A DNA stretch of 64,000 nt from Tragulus kanchil (GCA_022376925.1 JAIOJX010000004.1:5146001-5210000); one strand, 5' to 3'. Numbered from the stretch's first letter, positions 39,397-52,740 are shown. Made by a program: numbers and translations. Notes: generated from the letters alone by a model not told the origin.

Positions 39397-41528
39397 TAGA
39401 CATTTACTCTTAAAGCATGTTTGAGCTCCCTTAAGACAGGGAGTATTCTGGGAGTAAACCTGAATTATAAAAGAAAAAAAAAAAAACCTGAATGTCAAGA
39501 AATTCAGAGAACTTTAAAAGGAAGTAGGCCATGATCAAAGTTGATTTTAATACTGGCCAATACCAAAGAGCCAAAGAAAAGAAAGATCAAGGTGTTATCA
39601 AAGTACTAAAAGATCTCTCTCATGGAGGGAATCTAATTTATCAGGATTCTCCAGAAGAAAATCTGACACATCACAGGTTAATACAGCCTAAAGTGCCCAA
39701 GAGCACTCTGTATCATTGGATACAGATGCTGGAAATCACTGTGACTGTGGTTACAGTGATATTCTAGAGAGCCCAAAGTAATCAGTTAAATAGTAAAGTC
39801 CTTTTTTCTTCTTCAATGAGCTATAAATAGAAGGCAAGTGTGTGGAATAAATATTTTATTAAAGTACCTTGAGACCTAGTATGTAAAAATAATGATAGAA
39901 CCATTTCAATAACTGAGCAACCTCTGGAATAGTCCAAAAAATAAAGCAGAAATAGCTGTTTAACTGGGAAATTCAATTTTGTAGAGTCTATCAATATTGC
40001 CTTAAGACTTATCTGTTTATCCTAAAATATCTGGCTAGTCTGTTATCTTTACTAAATTCTATGGACAATAAAACCTTTTTATTTGTGACTTCTGAAAGAG
40101 GAAAACATCTGAAAGGTATTAGGCATAATGCCTCTCAGATGGTTTATAGACCACAATACCTGGATCTTTGGGTTTAAATTTCTATGTAGTCTTTTCTATT
40201 ATAAAACAAAAATTAGAAAGATTAAATTAAAAATTAGAAAAATAGGAAATTAAGAGAAAATTAATATCCATAAGTCAACTTCAAAGATGTGTGATTTACA
40301 TCATGATAGCCTCACTGGTGGTCCTTCAAGTCTTTCTGTTCATACCTATGACTAAATATTAGTTGTCATTGTTTTCTCTTGGGCTCCCTAGGAAAAATTT
40401 TGGAGTTACTTGGAATTGTAACTTTGAGGATCGAACCAGCGCCTTGCACTGCAAGGCGGTGTCCTTACCCACTGGACCACCAGGGAAGCCCTAGACATTT
40501 ACTCTTAAAGCATGTTTGAGCTCCCTTAAGACAGGGAGTATTCTGGGAGTAAACCTGAATTATAAAAGAAAAAAAAAAAAACCTGAATGTCAAGAAATTC
40601 AGAGAACTTTAAAAGGAAGTAGGCCATGATCAAAGTTGATTTTAATACTGGCCAATACCAAAGAGCCAAAGAAAAGAAAGATCAAGGTGTTATCAAAGTA
40701 CTAAAAGATCTCTCTCATGGAGGGAATCTAATTTATCAGGATTCTCCAGAAGAAAATCTGACACATCACAGGTTAATACAGCCTAAAGTGCCCAAGAGCA
40801 CTCTGTATCATTGGATACAGATGCTGGAAATCACTGTGACTGTGGTTACAGTGATATTCTAGAGAGCCCAAAGTAATCAGTTAAATAGTAAAGTCCTTTT
40901 TTCTTCTTCAATGAGCTATAAATAGAAGGCAAGTGTGTGGAATAAATATTTTATTAAAGTACCTTGAGACCTAGTATGTAAAAATAATGATAGAACCATT
41001 TCAATAACTGAGCAACCTCTGGAATAGTCCAAAAAATAAAGCAGAAATAGCTGTTTAACTGGGAAATTCAATTTTGTAGAGTCTATCAATATTGCCTTAA
41101 GACTTATCTGTTTATCCTAAAATATCTGGCTAGTCTGTTATCTTTACTAAATTCTATGGACAAAAAAACCCTTTTTTATTTGTGACTTCTGAAAGAGGAA
41201 AACATCTGAAAGGTATTAGGCATAATGCCTCTCAGATGGTTTATAGACCACAATACCTGGATCTTTGGGTTTAAATTTCTATGTAGTCTTTTCTATTATA
41301 AAACAAAAATTAGAAAGATTAAATTAAAAATTAGAAAAATAGGAAATTAAGAGAAAATTAATATCCATAAGTCAACTTCAAAGATGTGTGATTTACATCA
41401 TGATAGCCTCACTGGTGGTCCTTCAAGTCTTTCTGTTCATACCTATGACTAAATATTAGTTGTCATTGTTTTCTCTTGGGCTCCCTAGGAAAAATTTTGG
41501 AGTTACTTGGAATTGTAACTTTGAGGAT
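39331..41528. repeat. Direct duplication D10 (period about 1097 bp)
   Basis: Bases 39331-40431 recur at 40428-41528. The join uses the shared word ggat. The second unit begins inside the SINE head, so only its last 65 bases recur (40428-40491). Homopolymer differences occur near 40070/41165. Intron 6 sequence. Confidence 0.95.
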
Positions 41529-41890
41529 GTAAGACTAGTTCAATGAAGTTTAGCTCTGGTAGAAAATCCTGCTTTTTATCTTCTTTTTCTTGCTCTCCAA
41601 CCATTATAGAAATGATCTGTAGTTCGCCAATGAAGATATTTTCCTTGCAAAGCATAATTTTCCTCCAAAACCAGGATTTGACATAACACAAGTATTGGAG
41701 AAGCTACAAGAAAGAAGAGACAGCTGGAAGAATGAGAATGCACAGAGACGGCTTTGTGGAAGAAATGCTACAAAAAAATCTGTAATCTGAAGTGCATATA
41801 TATATCTACCTTCAGGGCTGGCCCTAAGTGTCAGTCTATCATTGATAACATGGTCTGCTTATGGGGAAGTCAGGAGTGTGGTATGCTAAC

Positions 41891-42109
41891 CTGGACGATG
41901 TACTGGGTGATGACAATTAAGCTGATCAGCATGGTGACGTTGGCCAACAGGGAGAAGATGGTCAGAACCCTGAGGTTCCGGATGAGGACTATCAGTACCA
42001 GGAAGGGCAGAAAGGTGAGCATGTAGAGTCTGGAGTCCATGGTGGGAGCCAGTATCACTGTCGCGTTGTTGTGGCAGTTGTTGGTTGTGCTATTAACTAC
42101 TTCCACTAC
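41891..42109 (-). CDS. SLC36A2: SLC36A2 exon 6 (single copy)
   Basis: 219 nt, phase 0, residues 176-248. It begins with the extracellular loop that has two N-glycosylation sequons (N181-S-T and N190-A-T) and C187, the first cysteine of the PAT disulfide. Next come [10 protein letters not shown], membrane segment 4 ([13 protein letters not shown]) and segment 5 ([20 protein letters not shown]). Acceptor CTCCCAG, donor GTTAGCAT. It is the longest internal coding exon. Confidence 0.95.
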
Positions 42110-44000
42110 CTGGGAGGGGAATGGAAGAGCAACGGCCACATGATTAGCTCAGTGCCTGACCCATTATCAGATTCCCTCACAAACAGCTGGCATGTCTCAC
42201 GTGCCAGGGTCTTACGGTGAGTTACAGTGATTTTAGGACTTCTTACTGCAAAACTTTTGTACCATACTTCCTCAAAAGAATCTACAGAAATAACATTAAT
42301 AAAAAACAAACAATAAATACCAAAACTTAGAATGGCTCTTGGTTGGTCTTTGGCAACCCGAATCCATTCCTCTTGATTCTGTTCTATTTTTGGTGCACTC
42401 TCTCTCCCCTGAATACAGCCTTGTTGGATTATGATTACGTCAATCATAATTATGTGGCAAAGCCAAAGGGTGGCCTTTGACTCATGCAGAAACATTCACA
42501 TCTCTCCCTGGAATCTGGATCGACAGCAGTGATGCAAGACAGTACTGGAAAAGGGCAAACGTTGTCTCTGCCAGGGAATCTCTGAAGAGACTGCTCATAA
42601 GTTCTACTATCACCATTTCCCTCTCTGGCCTGGTTCCTGTTCCTGTTCTTTTCTGAGACTTACTTTTTTTTTTCTTAAGTTTTCTCTGTTATTTTGGAAG
42701 TTAGCCAATCTTCTTCCACTAAACTTACTTTCTGCTTAAGTTCCACTGAATCAGTTTCTTTTGACTGTAAGCAAAAAATGTCATTGTTGCATCTTAATTG
42801 GACCAATACTGACACTTTGAGTGAGAGAACTCTTCCTTGTGAGCACTGGACCATTTGTTACAGGACATAGCATCCCTGAATGCCACTCATCCTCCATTCA
42901 TTGCGACAAACGTGCAACACCCCCCGTATGCTGTATAAACAGCCCCCTGGCAAAGTCGGGTACCACCCTCCTTTGGAATCAGCATGACTTAATGGACACA
43001 GTCTTATTGTGCAAGCAACACAATCCACTTCAGAACAATTAGAAACTGGAGTTAGGCAAGAAGAAAATGAAGAAGCAATGATAATTTCAGTACCCATGGG
43101 TAGCATGGTAATGTTTTGTAATATATTCATCTATACCTGCAATACCTATATTGCATCTATGCAATATTACAGATTACGTATGTTACACACATTCTTTTCA
43201 TTTTACAAGACTGTAATCAAAATATACACTCTTACTTTGAAATCTCCTTTTCATTTAACACATCATGAATGTGTAAATTAATCGTCAAGTCTTGCTTTTT
43301 TTCAGATTCCTCACTACAATAGGAAAAATACTTGGAACCTTAGCCAGGTATTCAAAGCCCTCCATAAATGGACCCATTCAACTGTGAAGGCTCTTCCTCT
43401 CCAAGGCCCACACCTTCCATAACCACTTAAACTGCCTCTCCCAAGAAAGCCCTATACATTCTTGCCTCTAGGTGTTTACTCTTCCTTCTACCTTGGCTGC
43501 CACCATTTCTCCAAGCTACCCTTCAATGCCCCACTCAGACACATCTCCTCAGGGAGCCTTCCCTTGCTCCAGGGATTTCTCCTGCTCCCATACATGTCTG
43601 CCCCTTAGTTCACAATTAAGCACCCCCAACCTCAGGGTACTAATGGAATCCTGGCTCAGCACCAAAATATTATACTAATACTTAGCTATTTTATATGTCC
43701 CAGAGCACGTTCTACTTGGTCTGCAAAGTCCTTAAGACAATGCTTACCTTGTCTCTAGGCAGATGAGTGACAAAGTTCTGCTAATGTCAGATTGATTTCT
43801 AAGCAGCAATCTGGCAAACAAGAGCCTTCAAATCAAACTCCGTGACTAGGTGGTTTTACTTAAAAAATATATTTTCTAAATAAATAAACAGGTATTAAAG
43901 ACTTGTACCAATTATAGTTGAAAAACTAAGGGCAACAAAATATCAGATGATAAAAGACTGTCATCAGAGTGATGGAAAATTACAAAACTATTAAAAATTA
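42110..44000. other. Intron 5, mostly unassigned
   Basis: No exon. Around 43380-43660 the text resembles an L2-type remnant ('cacatctcctcagggagcct'), but the match is weak. The remainder shows nothing I can assign. Confidence 0.45.
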
Positions 44001-44005
44001 TTCTA

Positions 44006-44345
44006 GGGCTTCCTTGGTGGCTCAGTGGTAAAGAATCCCCCTGGCAATGCAGGAGTCATGAATTTGATCTCTGCTCCAGAAGATCCCACATGCCTTGGAG
44101 CAATTAAACCTGTGCACCACAGCCATTGAGCCTGTGCTCTAGAGCCCAGGACCTGAAAACACTGAGCCTATATGCCACAACTACTGAAACCCTCATGCTC
44201 TAGAGCCTGTGCTCCGCAAGAAGAGAAGCCACTGCAACGAGAAGCCCTTGCACTGCTGCTAGAGAACAGTCTCTGCTCACTGCAACTAGAGAAAAAGCCC
44301 GAGCAGCAACGAAGACCCAGCACAGTCTAAGATAAACAAATAAAA
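44006..44345 (+). repeat. CHR-2-type SINE
   Basis: A full artiodactyl SINE: head 'gggcttccttggtggctcag', repeated 'ccacaactactgaaacc' modules, 'gcaacgaagacccagcacag', then an A-rich tail. Flanked by attctag-type words at about 44000 and 44359. Confidence 0.88.
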
Positions 44346-44365
44346 TTCAAAAAAAGCTATTCTAG

Positions 44366-44518
44366 GGACCTCCCTGGTGGTGCAGTGGCTAAGACTCTGC
44401 AGGGGGCTTGGGTTCAATCCCTGGTCAGGGAACTAGATCCCACATGCTGCAATGAAGATCAAAGACCCCATGTGCCACAACTAAGACCTGGTGCAGTCAA
44501 ATAAATAAATTAAAAAAT
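44366..44518 (+). repeat. Short tRNA-derived SINE
   Basis: Starts 'gacctccctggtggtgcagt', has 'ggttcaatccctggtcaggg', and ends 'caaataaataaattaaaaa'. About 150 bp, a shorter subfamily immediately after the previous SINE. Confidence 0.8.
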
Positions 44519-44585
44519 TTAAATTATACAAAAATGTTAAGGACATTGACAACTGCTAATCAGTGAACACTCCTTTTACACAATA

Positions 44586-44880
44586 ACAGGATTTCTCTGG
44601 TTGTTCAGTGGATAAGAATCTACCTACCAATGCAGGGCACATGGGCTTCCCTGGACTAGGAAGAGCCCACATGCTGTGGAGCAACTAAGTCCATGAGTTA
44701 CAACTACTAAGCCTGCATGCTGCAACTACTGAGCCTATGTTCTAGAGCCTAAGCTCTGCAACAAGAAAAGTCACACAATGAGAAGCCTCTGCACAGCAAC
44801 CTAGAGTAACCCCTGCTTCCTACAACTAGAGAAAACGTGCATGCAGCAACAAAGATCTAGCACAATCAAATTCAAAAATT
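44586..44880 (+). repeat. CHR-2-type SINE, first copy
   Basis: A diverged head 'tttctctggttgttcagtgg', with the repeated 'gcaactactgagcctatgtt' module and 'gcagcaacaaagatctagca' near the end. It sits at the left end of D11. Confidence 0.85.
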
Positions 44881-46711
44881 TAAAGTTGTATTTAAATTTA
44901 AATACAAATTGCTAATAAATATATGAAAAGATGTTCAAACTCCCTAGTAATAAAATTAACACAATGAAGAACTAAAATGTCATTAAAAATAAAATAGTAT
45001 CAATGAGTGGTAAATTAAGAATAATTTTATTTTGAGAAGAAGTATAGTGTAGTGTTTAAAAACTAGAGCTGTGATGTTAAAAGGCCTATGTTATGAACTT
45101 CTGCTCTGTGACCATATTTGTATACATTATAGCTGGTAACATGTTTTCCCACTGGCAAGATGGGAACAATCATAGTACCAACTCTGATAAGACCAAGAAG
45201 AGAATTAAATGAAGAAAAATGACCAGCACCTTACCTGACACATAATAGAAGCTAACTTTGAATTATTACTATTTTTTCCCTCTTTTAAATTTTCTTTTCA
45301 TGTTTCCAAATTTCTGGTCTTGCATCAAGCAAAAATAGCCTTAAAGAATAGTTTTCTTTGTTAAGCTTATTGATTAAGAATGACCTCTGTTATCACCAAC
45401 AATATTTTGCTCAAATTGTTATAATATAACCAGTGGGTTAGATCAGAAGAATTTCTTAGGGACAAAAACTGTTAAACCATAGAGATGAAGCAATTAAAAT
45501 AATAAAGATGGCCCAAAGACAAGGCATCATTCAAAAAGACCCATGTCAGTTTAAGAAGAGTTAAGGACGGTTAAGACAGCTCTTGGGACAAAAGATACTG
45601 TGGAAGAATAACCACTTACAGAAATATGCAGATATGTGAATGAGGAAGCCTTTCTCTGGTTGTTCAGTGGATAAGAATCTACCTACCAATGCAGGGCACA
45701 TGGGCTTCCCTGGACTAGGAAGAGCCCACATGCTGTGGAGCAACTAAGTCCATGAGTTACAACTACTAAGCCTGCATGCTGCAACTACTGAGCCTATGTT
45801 CTAGAGCCTAAGCTCTGCAACAAGAAAAGTCACACAATGAGAAGCCTCTGCACAGCAACCTAGAGTAACCCCTGCTTCCTACAACTAGAGAAAACGTGCA
45901 TGCAGCAACAAAGATCTAGCACAATCAAATTCAAAAATTTAAAGTTGTATTTAAATTTAAATACAAATTGCTAATAAATATATGAAAAGATGTTCAAACT
46001 CCTAGTAATAAAATTAACACAATGAAGAACTAAAATGTCATTAAAAATAAAATAGTATCAATGAGTGGTAAATTAAGAATAATTTTATTTTGAGAAGAAG
46101 TATAGTGTAGTGTTTAAAAACTAGAGCTGTGATGTTAAAAGGCCTATGTTATGAACTTCTGCTCTGTGACCATATTTGTATACATTATAGCTGGTAACAT
46201 GTTTTCCCACTGGCAAGATGGGAACAATCATAGTACCAACTCTGATAAGACCAAGAAGAGAATTAAATGAAGAAAAATGACCAGCACCTTACCTGACACA
46301 TAATAGAAGCTAACTTTGAATTATTACTATTTTTTCCCTCTTTTAAATTTTCTTTTCATGTTTCCAAATTTCTGGTCTTGCATCAAGCAAAAAAATAGCC
46401 TTAAAGAATAGTTTTCTTTGTTAAGCTTATTGATTAAGAATGACCTCTGTTATCACCAACAATATTTTGCTCAAATTGTTATAATATAACCAGTGGGTTA
46501 GATCAGAAGAATTTCTTAGGGACAAAAACTGTTAAACCATAGAGATGAAGCAATTAAAATAATAAAGATGGCCCAAAGACAAGGCATCATTCAAAAAGAC
46601 CCATGTCAGTTTAAGAAGAGTTAAGGACGGTTAAGACAGCTCTTGGGACAAAAGATACTGTGGAAGAATAACCACTTACAGAAATATGCAGATATGTGAA
46701 CTGAGGGAAGC
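44592..46711. repeat. Direct duplication D11 (period 1059 bp)
   Basis: Bases 44592-45650 recur at 45651-46711 without filler. The last 20 bases of the left unit lack two single bases present in the right unit (near 45640 versus 46700). Each unit holds a CHR-2 SINE and a MIR-like stretch (about 45040-45260 and 46100-46320). Confidence 0.95.
45651..45937 (+). repeat. CHR-2-type SINE, second copy via D11
   Basis: The repetition of 44592-44880 caused by D11; not an independent insertion. Confidence 0.88.
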
Positions 46712-46745
46712 CTTCCCTCTTTGATAACATCTAGTTTACCTTCTT

Positions 46746-47008
46746 TTTATTTTCTTTTTTGCCACTTCTATTGATCTTTCATTTATTTACCTTTGTTTTT
46801 TGGCCTGTGTGGGCCTCCCATCGTAGTGGCTTCTCTCGTCTCAGAGCACTGGCTCTGGGCACACGCACTCCAGAGCTCCAGCTTGGTAGTTGGACACATT
46901 GGTCCAGTCACTCTGTGGCACGTGGGATCTTCCCAGGCCAGGGATCAAACTGGCGCCCCTTGTACTGCAAAGTGATGTCCTTATCCACTGGACGACCAGG
47001 GAAGCCCC
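46746..47008 (-). repeat. tRNA-derived SINE with target-site duplication, first copy
   Basis: Head 'ggggcttccctggtcgtcca' near 47008, T-rich end near 46746. The word ttaccttctt lies at 46736-46745 and 47009-47018. Same family as the other minus-strand SINEs here. Confidence 0.88.
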
Positions 47009-47035
47009 TTACCTTCTTCACTGTATGATGAGAAT

Positions 47036-47209
47036 GTGTGTGTGTGCATGCTCAGCGGTGTCCAACTCTGTGATCCCATGGACTGTAGCCCACCAGGCTT
47101 CTCTGTCCATGGGATTTCCCAGGCAAGAATACTGGAGTGGGTTGCCATTTCCTTCTCCAGGGGATCTTCCTCACCCAGGAACGGAACCCGCTTCTCCTGC
47201 ATTGAGGCC
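47036..47209 (-). repeat. Bov-tA SINE, partial, first copy
   Basis: Antisense Bov-tA: 'gtccaactctgtgatcccat' and 'aagaatactggagtgggttg' are the reverse complement of its middle and end. It lies 77 bp downstream of exon 5 in the gene. Confidence 0.88.
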
Positions 47210-47286
47210 CAAAGAGAAGAAGCCGTTTGTTCAACAATTGAAAAGAGAGGGTTTTTTTCCATCTCACCTTCTCTAAAAGACTCTAC

Positions 47287-47371
47287 CTGTTTTAAATTAT
47301 CAGCCAGAAAGACAATGTATACACAGCAGAATCCCATCTGTGTGATTATAAGAAAGAAGCTCACGATATGC
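47287..47371 (-). CDS. SLC36A2: SLC36A2 exon 5, copy in left unit of D12
   Basis: 85 nt encode residues 147-175, starting with the last base of a split arginine codon and ending phase 0 at NLKQ. The exon is essentially membrane segment 3 ([20 protein letters not shown]). Acceptor CTTTCAG, donor GTAGAGTC. Identical to 48381-48465. Confidence 0.94.
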
Positions 47372-47839
47372 CTGAAAGAGAGCACAGAGAAACAAAAAAC
47401 TTGTTATAAAAGAAGACTTGACTTGGAATTTCCATTTCTGTCCTCAGGGGTTCGTGGCCCTTGACCAGCACCCTTGGTCCTGCCACCACAATAAACAATG
47501 GGGTAGTAAGGATGGATGTAACAATAGTTCTTTTAAAACATGTTTCTCAACCACCCCCACGCTCTCAGCTCAGCAAGTGATAAAATTCTTCATTGTTAGG
47601 AACCATGCCCCATACCCAGCTCTGCGTTGATACTGATGTAAGGCAGCAGACTCAACTTATTAGTGATCATTAAAATTTTTCCTACATGTGCTAGACACCA
47701 TATTAGGCATGGAGGATTACAAATAATACACAGCTCTTGGGACAAAAGATACTGTGGAAGAATAACCACTTACAGAAATATGCAGATATGTGAACTGAGG
47801 GAAGCCTTCCCTCTTTGATAACATCTAGTTTACCTTCTT

Positions 47840-48102
47840 TTTATTTTCTTTTTTGCCACTTCTATTGATCTTTCATTTATTTACCTTTGTTTTTTGGCCT
47901 GTGTGGGCCTCCCATCGTAGTGGCTTCTCTCGTCTCAGAGCACTGGCTCTGGGCACACGCACTCCAGAGCTCCAGCTTGGTAGTTGGACACATTGGTCCA
48001 GTCACTCTGTGGCACGTGGGATCTTCCCAGGCCAGGGATCAAACTGGCGCCCCTTGTACTGCAAAGTGATGTCCTTATCCACTGGACGACCAGGGAAGCC
48101 CC
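47840..48102 (-). repeat. tRNA-derived SINE, second copy via D12
   Basis: Repetition of 46746-47008 with the same target-site words; one insertion seen twice. Confidence 0.88.
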
Positions 48103-48129
48103 TTACCTTCTTCACTGTATGATGAGAAT

Positions 48130-48303
48130 GTGTGTGTGTGCATGCTCAGCGGTGTCCAACTCTGTGATCCCATGGACTGTAGCCCACCAGGCTTCTCTGT
48201 CCATGGGATTTCCCAGGCAAGAATACTGGAGTGGGTTGCCATTTCCTTCTCCAGGGGATCTTCCTCACCCAGGAACGGAACCCGCTTCTCCTGCATTGAG
48301 GCC
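48130..48303 (-). repeat. Bov-tA SINE, second copy via D12
   Basis: Repetition of 47036-47209 within D12. Confidence 0.88.
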
Positions 48304-48380
48304 CAAAGAGAAGAAGCCGTTTGTTCAACAATTGAAAAGAGAGGGTTTTTTTCCATCTCACCTTCTCTAAAAGACTCTAC

Positions 48381-48465
48381 CTGTTTTAAATTATCAGCCA
48401 GAAAGACAATGTATACACAGCAGAATCCCATCTGTGTGATTATAAGAAAGAAGCTCACGATATGC
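48381..48465 (-). CDS. SLC36A2: SLC36A2 exon 5, copy in right unit of D12
   Basis: The same 85-nt exon as 47287-47371 with the same splice signals and phase. The upstream intron 4 continues from this copy. Confidence 0.94.
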
Positions 48466-48830
48466 CTGAAAGAGAGCACAGAGAAACAAAAAACTTGTTA
48501 TAAAAGAAGACTTGACTTGGAATTTCCATTTCTGTCCTCAGGGGTTCGTGGCCCTTGACCAGCACCCTTGGTCCTGCCACCACAATAAACAATGGGGTAG
48601 TAAGGATGGATGTAACAATAGTTCTTTTAAAAACATGTTTCTCAACCACCCCCACGCTCTCAGCTCAGCAAGTGATAAAATTCTTCATTGTTAGGAACCA
48701 TGCCCCATACCCAGCTCTGCGTTGATACTGATGTAAGGCAGCAGACTCAACTTATTAGTGATCATTAAAATTTTTTCCTACATGTGCTAGACACCATATT
48801 AGGCATGGAGGATACATAGACAAATAATAC

Positions 48831-51182
48831 ACAGTCCTTTACTGGTTGAGAGACTAGTGGGCGAAATAGACAAAGAAAAAAAAGAAAACTGGTCCTAAGG
48901 GCCATGGTAAAAGTCACTTTAACCCAAATCAGGGAGCAGACAGCCTTCCTAGAAAAACCAATACCTGAGTAGAGTCTGTTGGGAAGATGAAGAAAGAGAG
49001 GGAAAGAAAAGGAATAAAGAGGAGGAACAGATGGTGAGGAAGAAGTGACCACAAAGAATTTCATCAGAGGGATTAAGCAGAGTTCTTCAGTGGTCATGTG
49101 GGGAGTCCACTGGAAGGGCCAAGACTGGGGATGGGAAGAACTGATAGTGGACGTGAAAGATGGCAGCCACCTGGACAAAGACGTGGCCATTAGGATGGGA
49201 GCATGGAAAGCATTTTAAGAGATACCAGGGAACGAGAACTTATAGAACCTGGTGACTGTCTACATCCAGTAGAAGGAAAAAGGAATTGACTTAAGGTGAG
49301 TGCCAAGCTTTTTGGCTTGGATGATGAAATAAATTGGGAAATTCAGAAGGAACAAGAGGTTTTAGGGGAAGGAGAAGAAATGGCATGTTCAATACATGAA
49401 TTGTTGAGCTTGAGATTCCTACAAGAGACATTTAGTGCCAACCATATATTGGGGTCTGGAAACGCTGATTTTTCCAGGTAATGGATAAAGGACAAAATAC
49501 TTTTATTCAGGTAATGGATAAAGCCTTGAAAGGCAAATCAGTGTTGGAAAATGTACAGAGTAAGGAAGAAAAGGCAGCTTTCCAAAACCTGGAGAACACC
49601 AACATTTAAAGTGAGGATAGAAATAAAAAAGCCTGCAAATGGCCAGAGAGATAGGTGGGGAAACTAGGGTGAAAAAAGGCTTAATAGAAGCCAAGTGTAG
49701 AGAAAATGTTCAGAGAACAGACAGGTGTCCCCACTGCTGCTGCAAGGTTCTCTGGGGCAAAGAGGGTGCAACAGGGAGGTCCTTTAGGACCCTAGTGGAA
49801 AGGACTTCAATAGAAGTATAGGACAGGAGAGCCAGGGCACCCATGAAGGAAGTGTAACAGGGTGTATTGAGGTCAAGTCAGAGGGTGGGCTCTTCTTTCA
49901 TGAAGTTAGGGTGTATAGGACCCCAGTGTTGATACATGTACTCAGTAATAGATACCTGTTGAATGATCAGAATGAGATAGACAGTCCTTTACTGGTTGAG
50001 AGACTAGTGGGCGAAATAGACAAAGAAAAAAAAGAAAACTGGTCCTAAGGGCCATGGTAAAAGTCACTTTAACCCAAATCAGGGAGCAGACAGCCTTCCT
50101 AGAAAAACCAATACCTGAGTAGAGTCTGTTGGGAAGATGAAGAAAGAGAGGGAAAGAAAAGGAATAAAGAGGAGGAACAGATGGTGAGGAAGAAGTGACC
50201 ACAAAGAATTTCATCAGAGGGATTAAGCAGAGTTCTTCAGTGGTCATGTGGGGAGTCCACTGGAAGGGCCAAGACTGGGGATGGGAAGAACTGATAGTGG
50301 ACGTGAAAGATGGCAGCCACCTGGACAAAGACGTGGCCATTAGGATGGGAGCATGGAAAGCATTTTAAGAGATACCAGGGAACGAGAACTTATAGAACCT
50401 GGTGACTGTCTACATCCAGTAGAAGGAAAAAGGAATTGACTTAAGGTGAGTGCCAAGCTTTTTGGCTTGGATGATGAAATAAATTGGGAAATTCAGAAGG
50501 AACAAGAGGTTTTAGGGGAAGGAGAAGAAATGGCATGTTCAATACATGAATTGTTGAGCTTGAGATTCCTACAAGAGACATTTAGTGCCAACCATATATT
50601 GGGGTCTGGAAACGCTGATTTTTCCAGGTAATGGATAAAGGACAAAATACTTTTATTCAGGTAATGGATAAAGCCTTGAAAGGCAAATCAGTGTTGGAAA
50701 ATGTACAGAGTAAGGAAGAAAAGGCAGCTTTCCAAAACCTGGAGAACACCAACATTTAAAGTGAGGATAGAAATAAAAAAGCCTGCAAATGGCCAGAGAG
50801 ATAGGTGGGGAAACTAGGGTGAAAAAAGGCTTAATAGAAGCCAAGTGTAGAGAAAATGTTCAGAGAACAGACAGGTGTCCCCACTGCTGCTGCAAGGTTC
50901 TCTGGGGCAAAGAGGGTGCAACAGGGAGGTCCTTTAGGACCCTAGTGGAAAGGACTTCAATAGAAGTATAGGACAGGAGAGCCAGGGCACCCATGAAGGA
51001 AGTGTAACAGGGTGTATTGAGGTCAAGTCAGAGGGTGGGCTCTTCTTTCATGAAGTTAGGGTGTGAGCTCCAGTGTTGAAGGTGCCTCTTTTGTCCATCA
51101 CTGCCTAAAGCACTTCCTGATACATTACAGGTACTCAGTAATAGATACCTGTTGAATGATCAGATAATGAATATGAGATAGA
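48831..51182. repeat. Direct duplication D13 (period 1150 bp)
   Basis: Bases 48831-49980 recur at 49981-51182. The left unit is about 50 bp shorter: in its last 75 bases it lacks a 41-bp piece (present near 51082-51122) and several shorter pieces. The rest is nearly identical. Intron 4 sequence; no exon or clear interspersed repeat seen. Confidence 0.95.
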
Positions 51183-52100
51183 GGGTGGTGTATGGTCCAG
51201 GAGGATTTATTAATTTATTTATTTTAAAAAGATGGAGATACAGGAATACATTTCAATGTTGAGAGGAAGAATTCATAGTTCAAAAAGAAGTCCAAAAAAA
51301 AAAAAAAAAAAAGGAAGTCCAGGTTATAGGAGAGGAGATAATCAGTGCAGTGGAATTCCTAAACAAAGTGGGGAAATCTACTTTATATACTCAACAATGA
51401 GTTGCAGGCTGCAACAGGCAAAAAGCCTCCTCTTGGGTCACTCACTGTGAAAATCCTGTAATCATCCCATAGCCTTTCTAGTCTGCTCATAGACTAAATT
51501 TATTCATTCAGTATGTGAAGGGGCTTTGGGTCAAGAGAGGTGCCAGACCCACGATGCTCATGGTACACCTCAGGTAGAGCAGTTTAGGGTATCCCCGTTC
51601 AAAAAACACTTTGATAATATAGAGGTATGCAGAAAAGAGCAGACAGATGGAGTGGGAAGAGGTCTGAAATCGAAGACAAAAGAGGAGATTTTGTCCCAAG
51701 TGCCAGGGTCTTTGCTGGGTCAGAACATAATCCCTGAGTCAGGAAGATCCCCTGGAGCAGGGACTGTCAACCCACTCCAGTATTCTTGCCTGGAAAATTT
51801 CATAGACAGAGGAGCCGGGTGGGCTATTGTCTATGGGGTCACAAAGAGTCAGACATTACTTAGCAACTAAACAACAGCCAAAACCAGGGGACAGAAGGTG
51901 TTGATTTCCTATCACCTCTGAAAGCAAAATAGTGGGAGTTACAGGAGGAACACTTGATTCACCAAGGAATCAATGTTCTGTTTGTTTTTTTCTCTCTCTG
52001 TTTTCTTCTCATTATATCCTTTCTCCCTAAGAGGCCTTTTCTGTCCCCTGGCTTCATAACTGATGACTTCAATTCAGTGTCTCCTTCATGAAGAGAGGTC
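51183..52100. other. Intron 4, single-copy part
   Basis: Contains an A run (about 51297-51312) and a partial Bov-tA SINE (51727-51880). The rest is unassigned. Confidence 0.5.
51727..51880 (+). repeat. Bov-tA SINE, 5'-truncated
   Basis: Begins within the body ('aatccctgagtcaggaagat') and runs to 'cacaaagagtcagacattac'. The tRNA-like head is missing. Confidence 0.85.
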
Positions 52101-52159
52101 CAAAACTATACATATAACTACCTACCTGACACCTCTGCTTGACTATGCTGGAAACAGTC

Positions 52160-52740
52160 AACCTTGACACTTTCCACAAACAGGGATCCAACTCATGACC
52201 AAATCCACTTTTCTCCATCACACTGCCACCAGCTTGCCCCTGCCTTCACTGTCACCTGCTGCCAGGATATTGTCAACAGCCCCTTCATGGGTCTAAGTGT
52301 ATTCTTGCTTCCTTACAATTTATTCTCCTTACAGAAGCCAGATAGATCTTCAGATAATGCAAACATGATTAAAGCAGGAATCCCTCTGATTAAAACTCTC
52401 CAAAGGTTTCCTAGTTGTTTTTAAGAGAAGAAGACCTTAAAGAGGGTCTAAAATGTAGAGCATGATAGGGCCCCTGGATCTTTCTTCAGCATCCTCTCCC
52501 TATCTGCCCTCAAGCTACCTGGTCTTTCTTTACCCTGAAACTGTCATGTTCTCCTTCTTGCTTTAGTACCCTCATTATTTTGCTCCTCTTCCTGGAAAGT
52601 CCTTCAGGCTCCTTCCCACTTTCCCCTAGGTAATTCCTCATTCCTAAGAATACCTTCCTTCAGACCTAGTCTCAACTGTTTCATCCTAGGAAGTCTACTT
52701 GAACCCACACACCTCTTCTTACCTGCTCAAGAGCAACTAG
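52160..52740 (+). repeat. L2-type LINE remnant
   Basis: Diverged text with the L2 3' pattern: 'gattaaaactctccaaaggt', 'ctcttcctggaaagtccttc', 'cttcagacctagtctcaact'. Ancient; borders uncertain. Confidence 0.5.

Larger units (their letters stand above)
46636..48834. repeat. Direct duplication D12 (period 1094 bp), contains exon 5
   Basis: Bases 46636-47729 recur from 47730 to 48834. Near its right end the left unit lacks about 7 bases. The join uses the word acag. Segment 46636-46711 is also part of D11, so it occurs three times. The right unit ends where D13 begins (48831-48834). Confidence 0.95.

Noticed and set aside
46890..47464. Open frames of 128-142 codons on both strands around exon 5
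   Set aside because: They run through SINE and intron sequence; the only conserved part is the minus-strand exon 5 itself.
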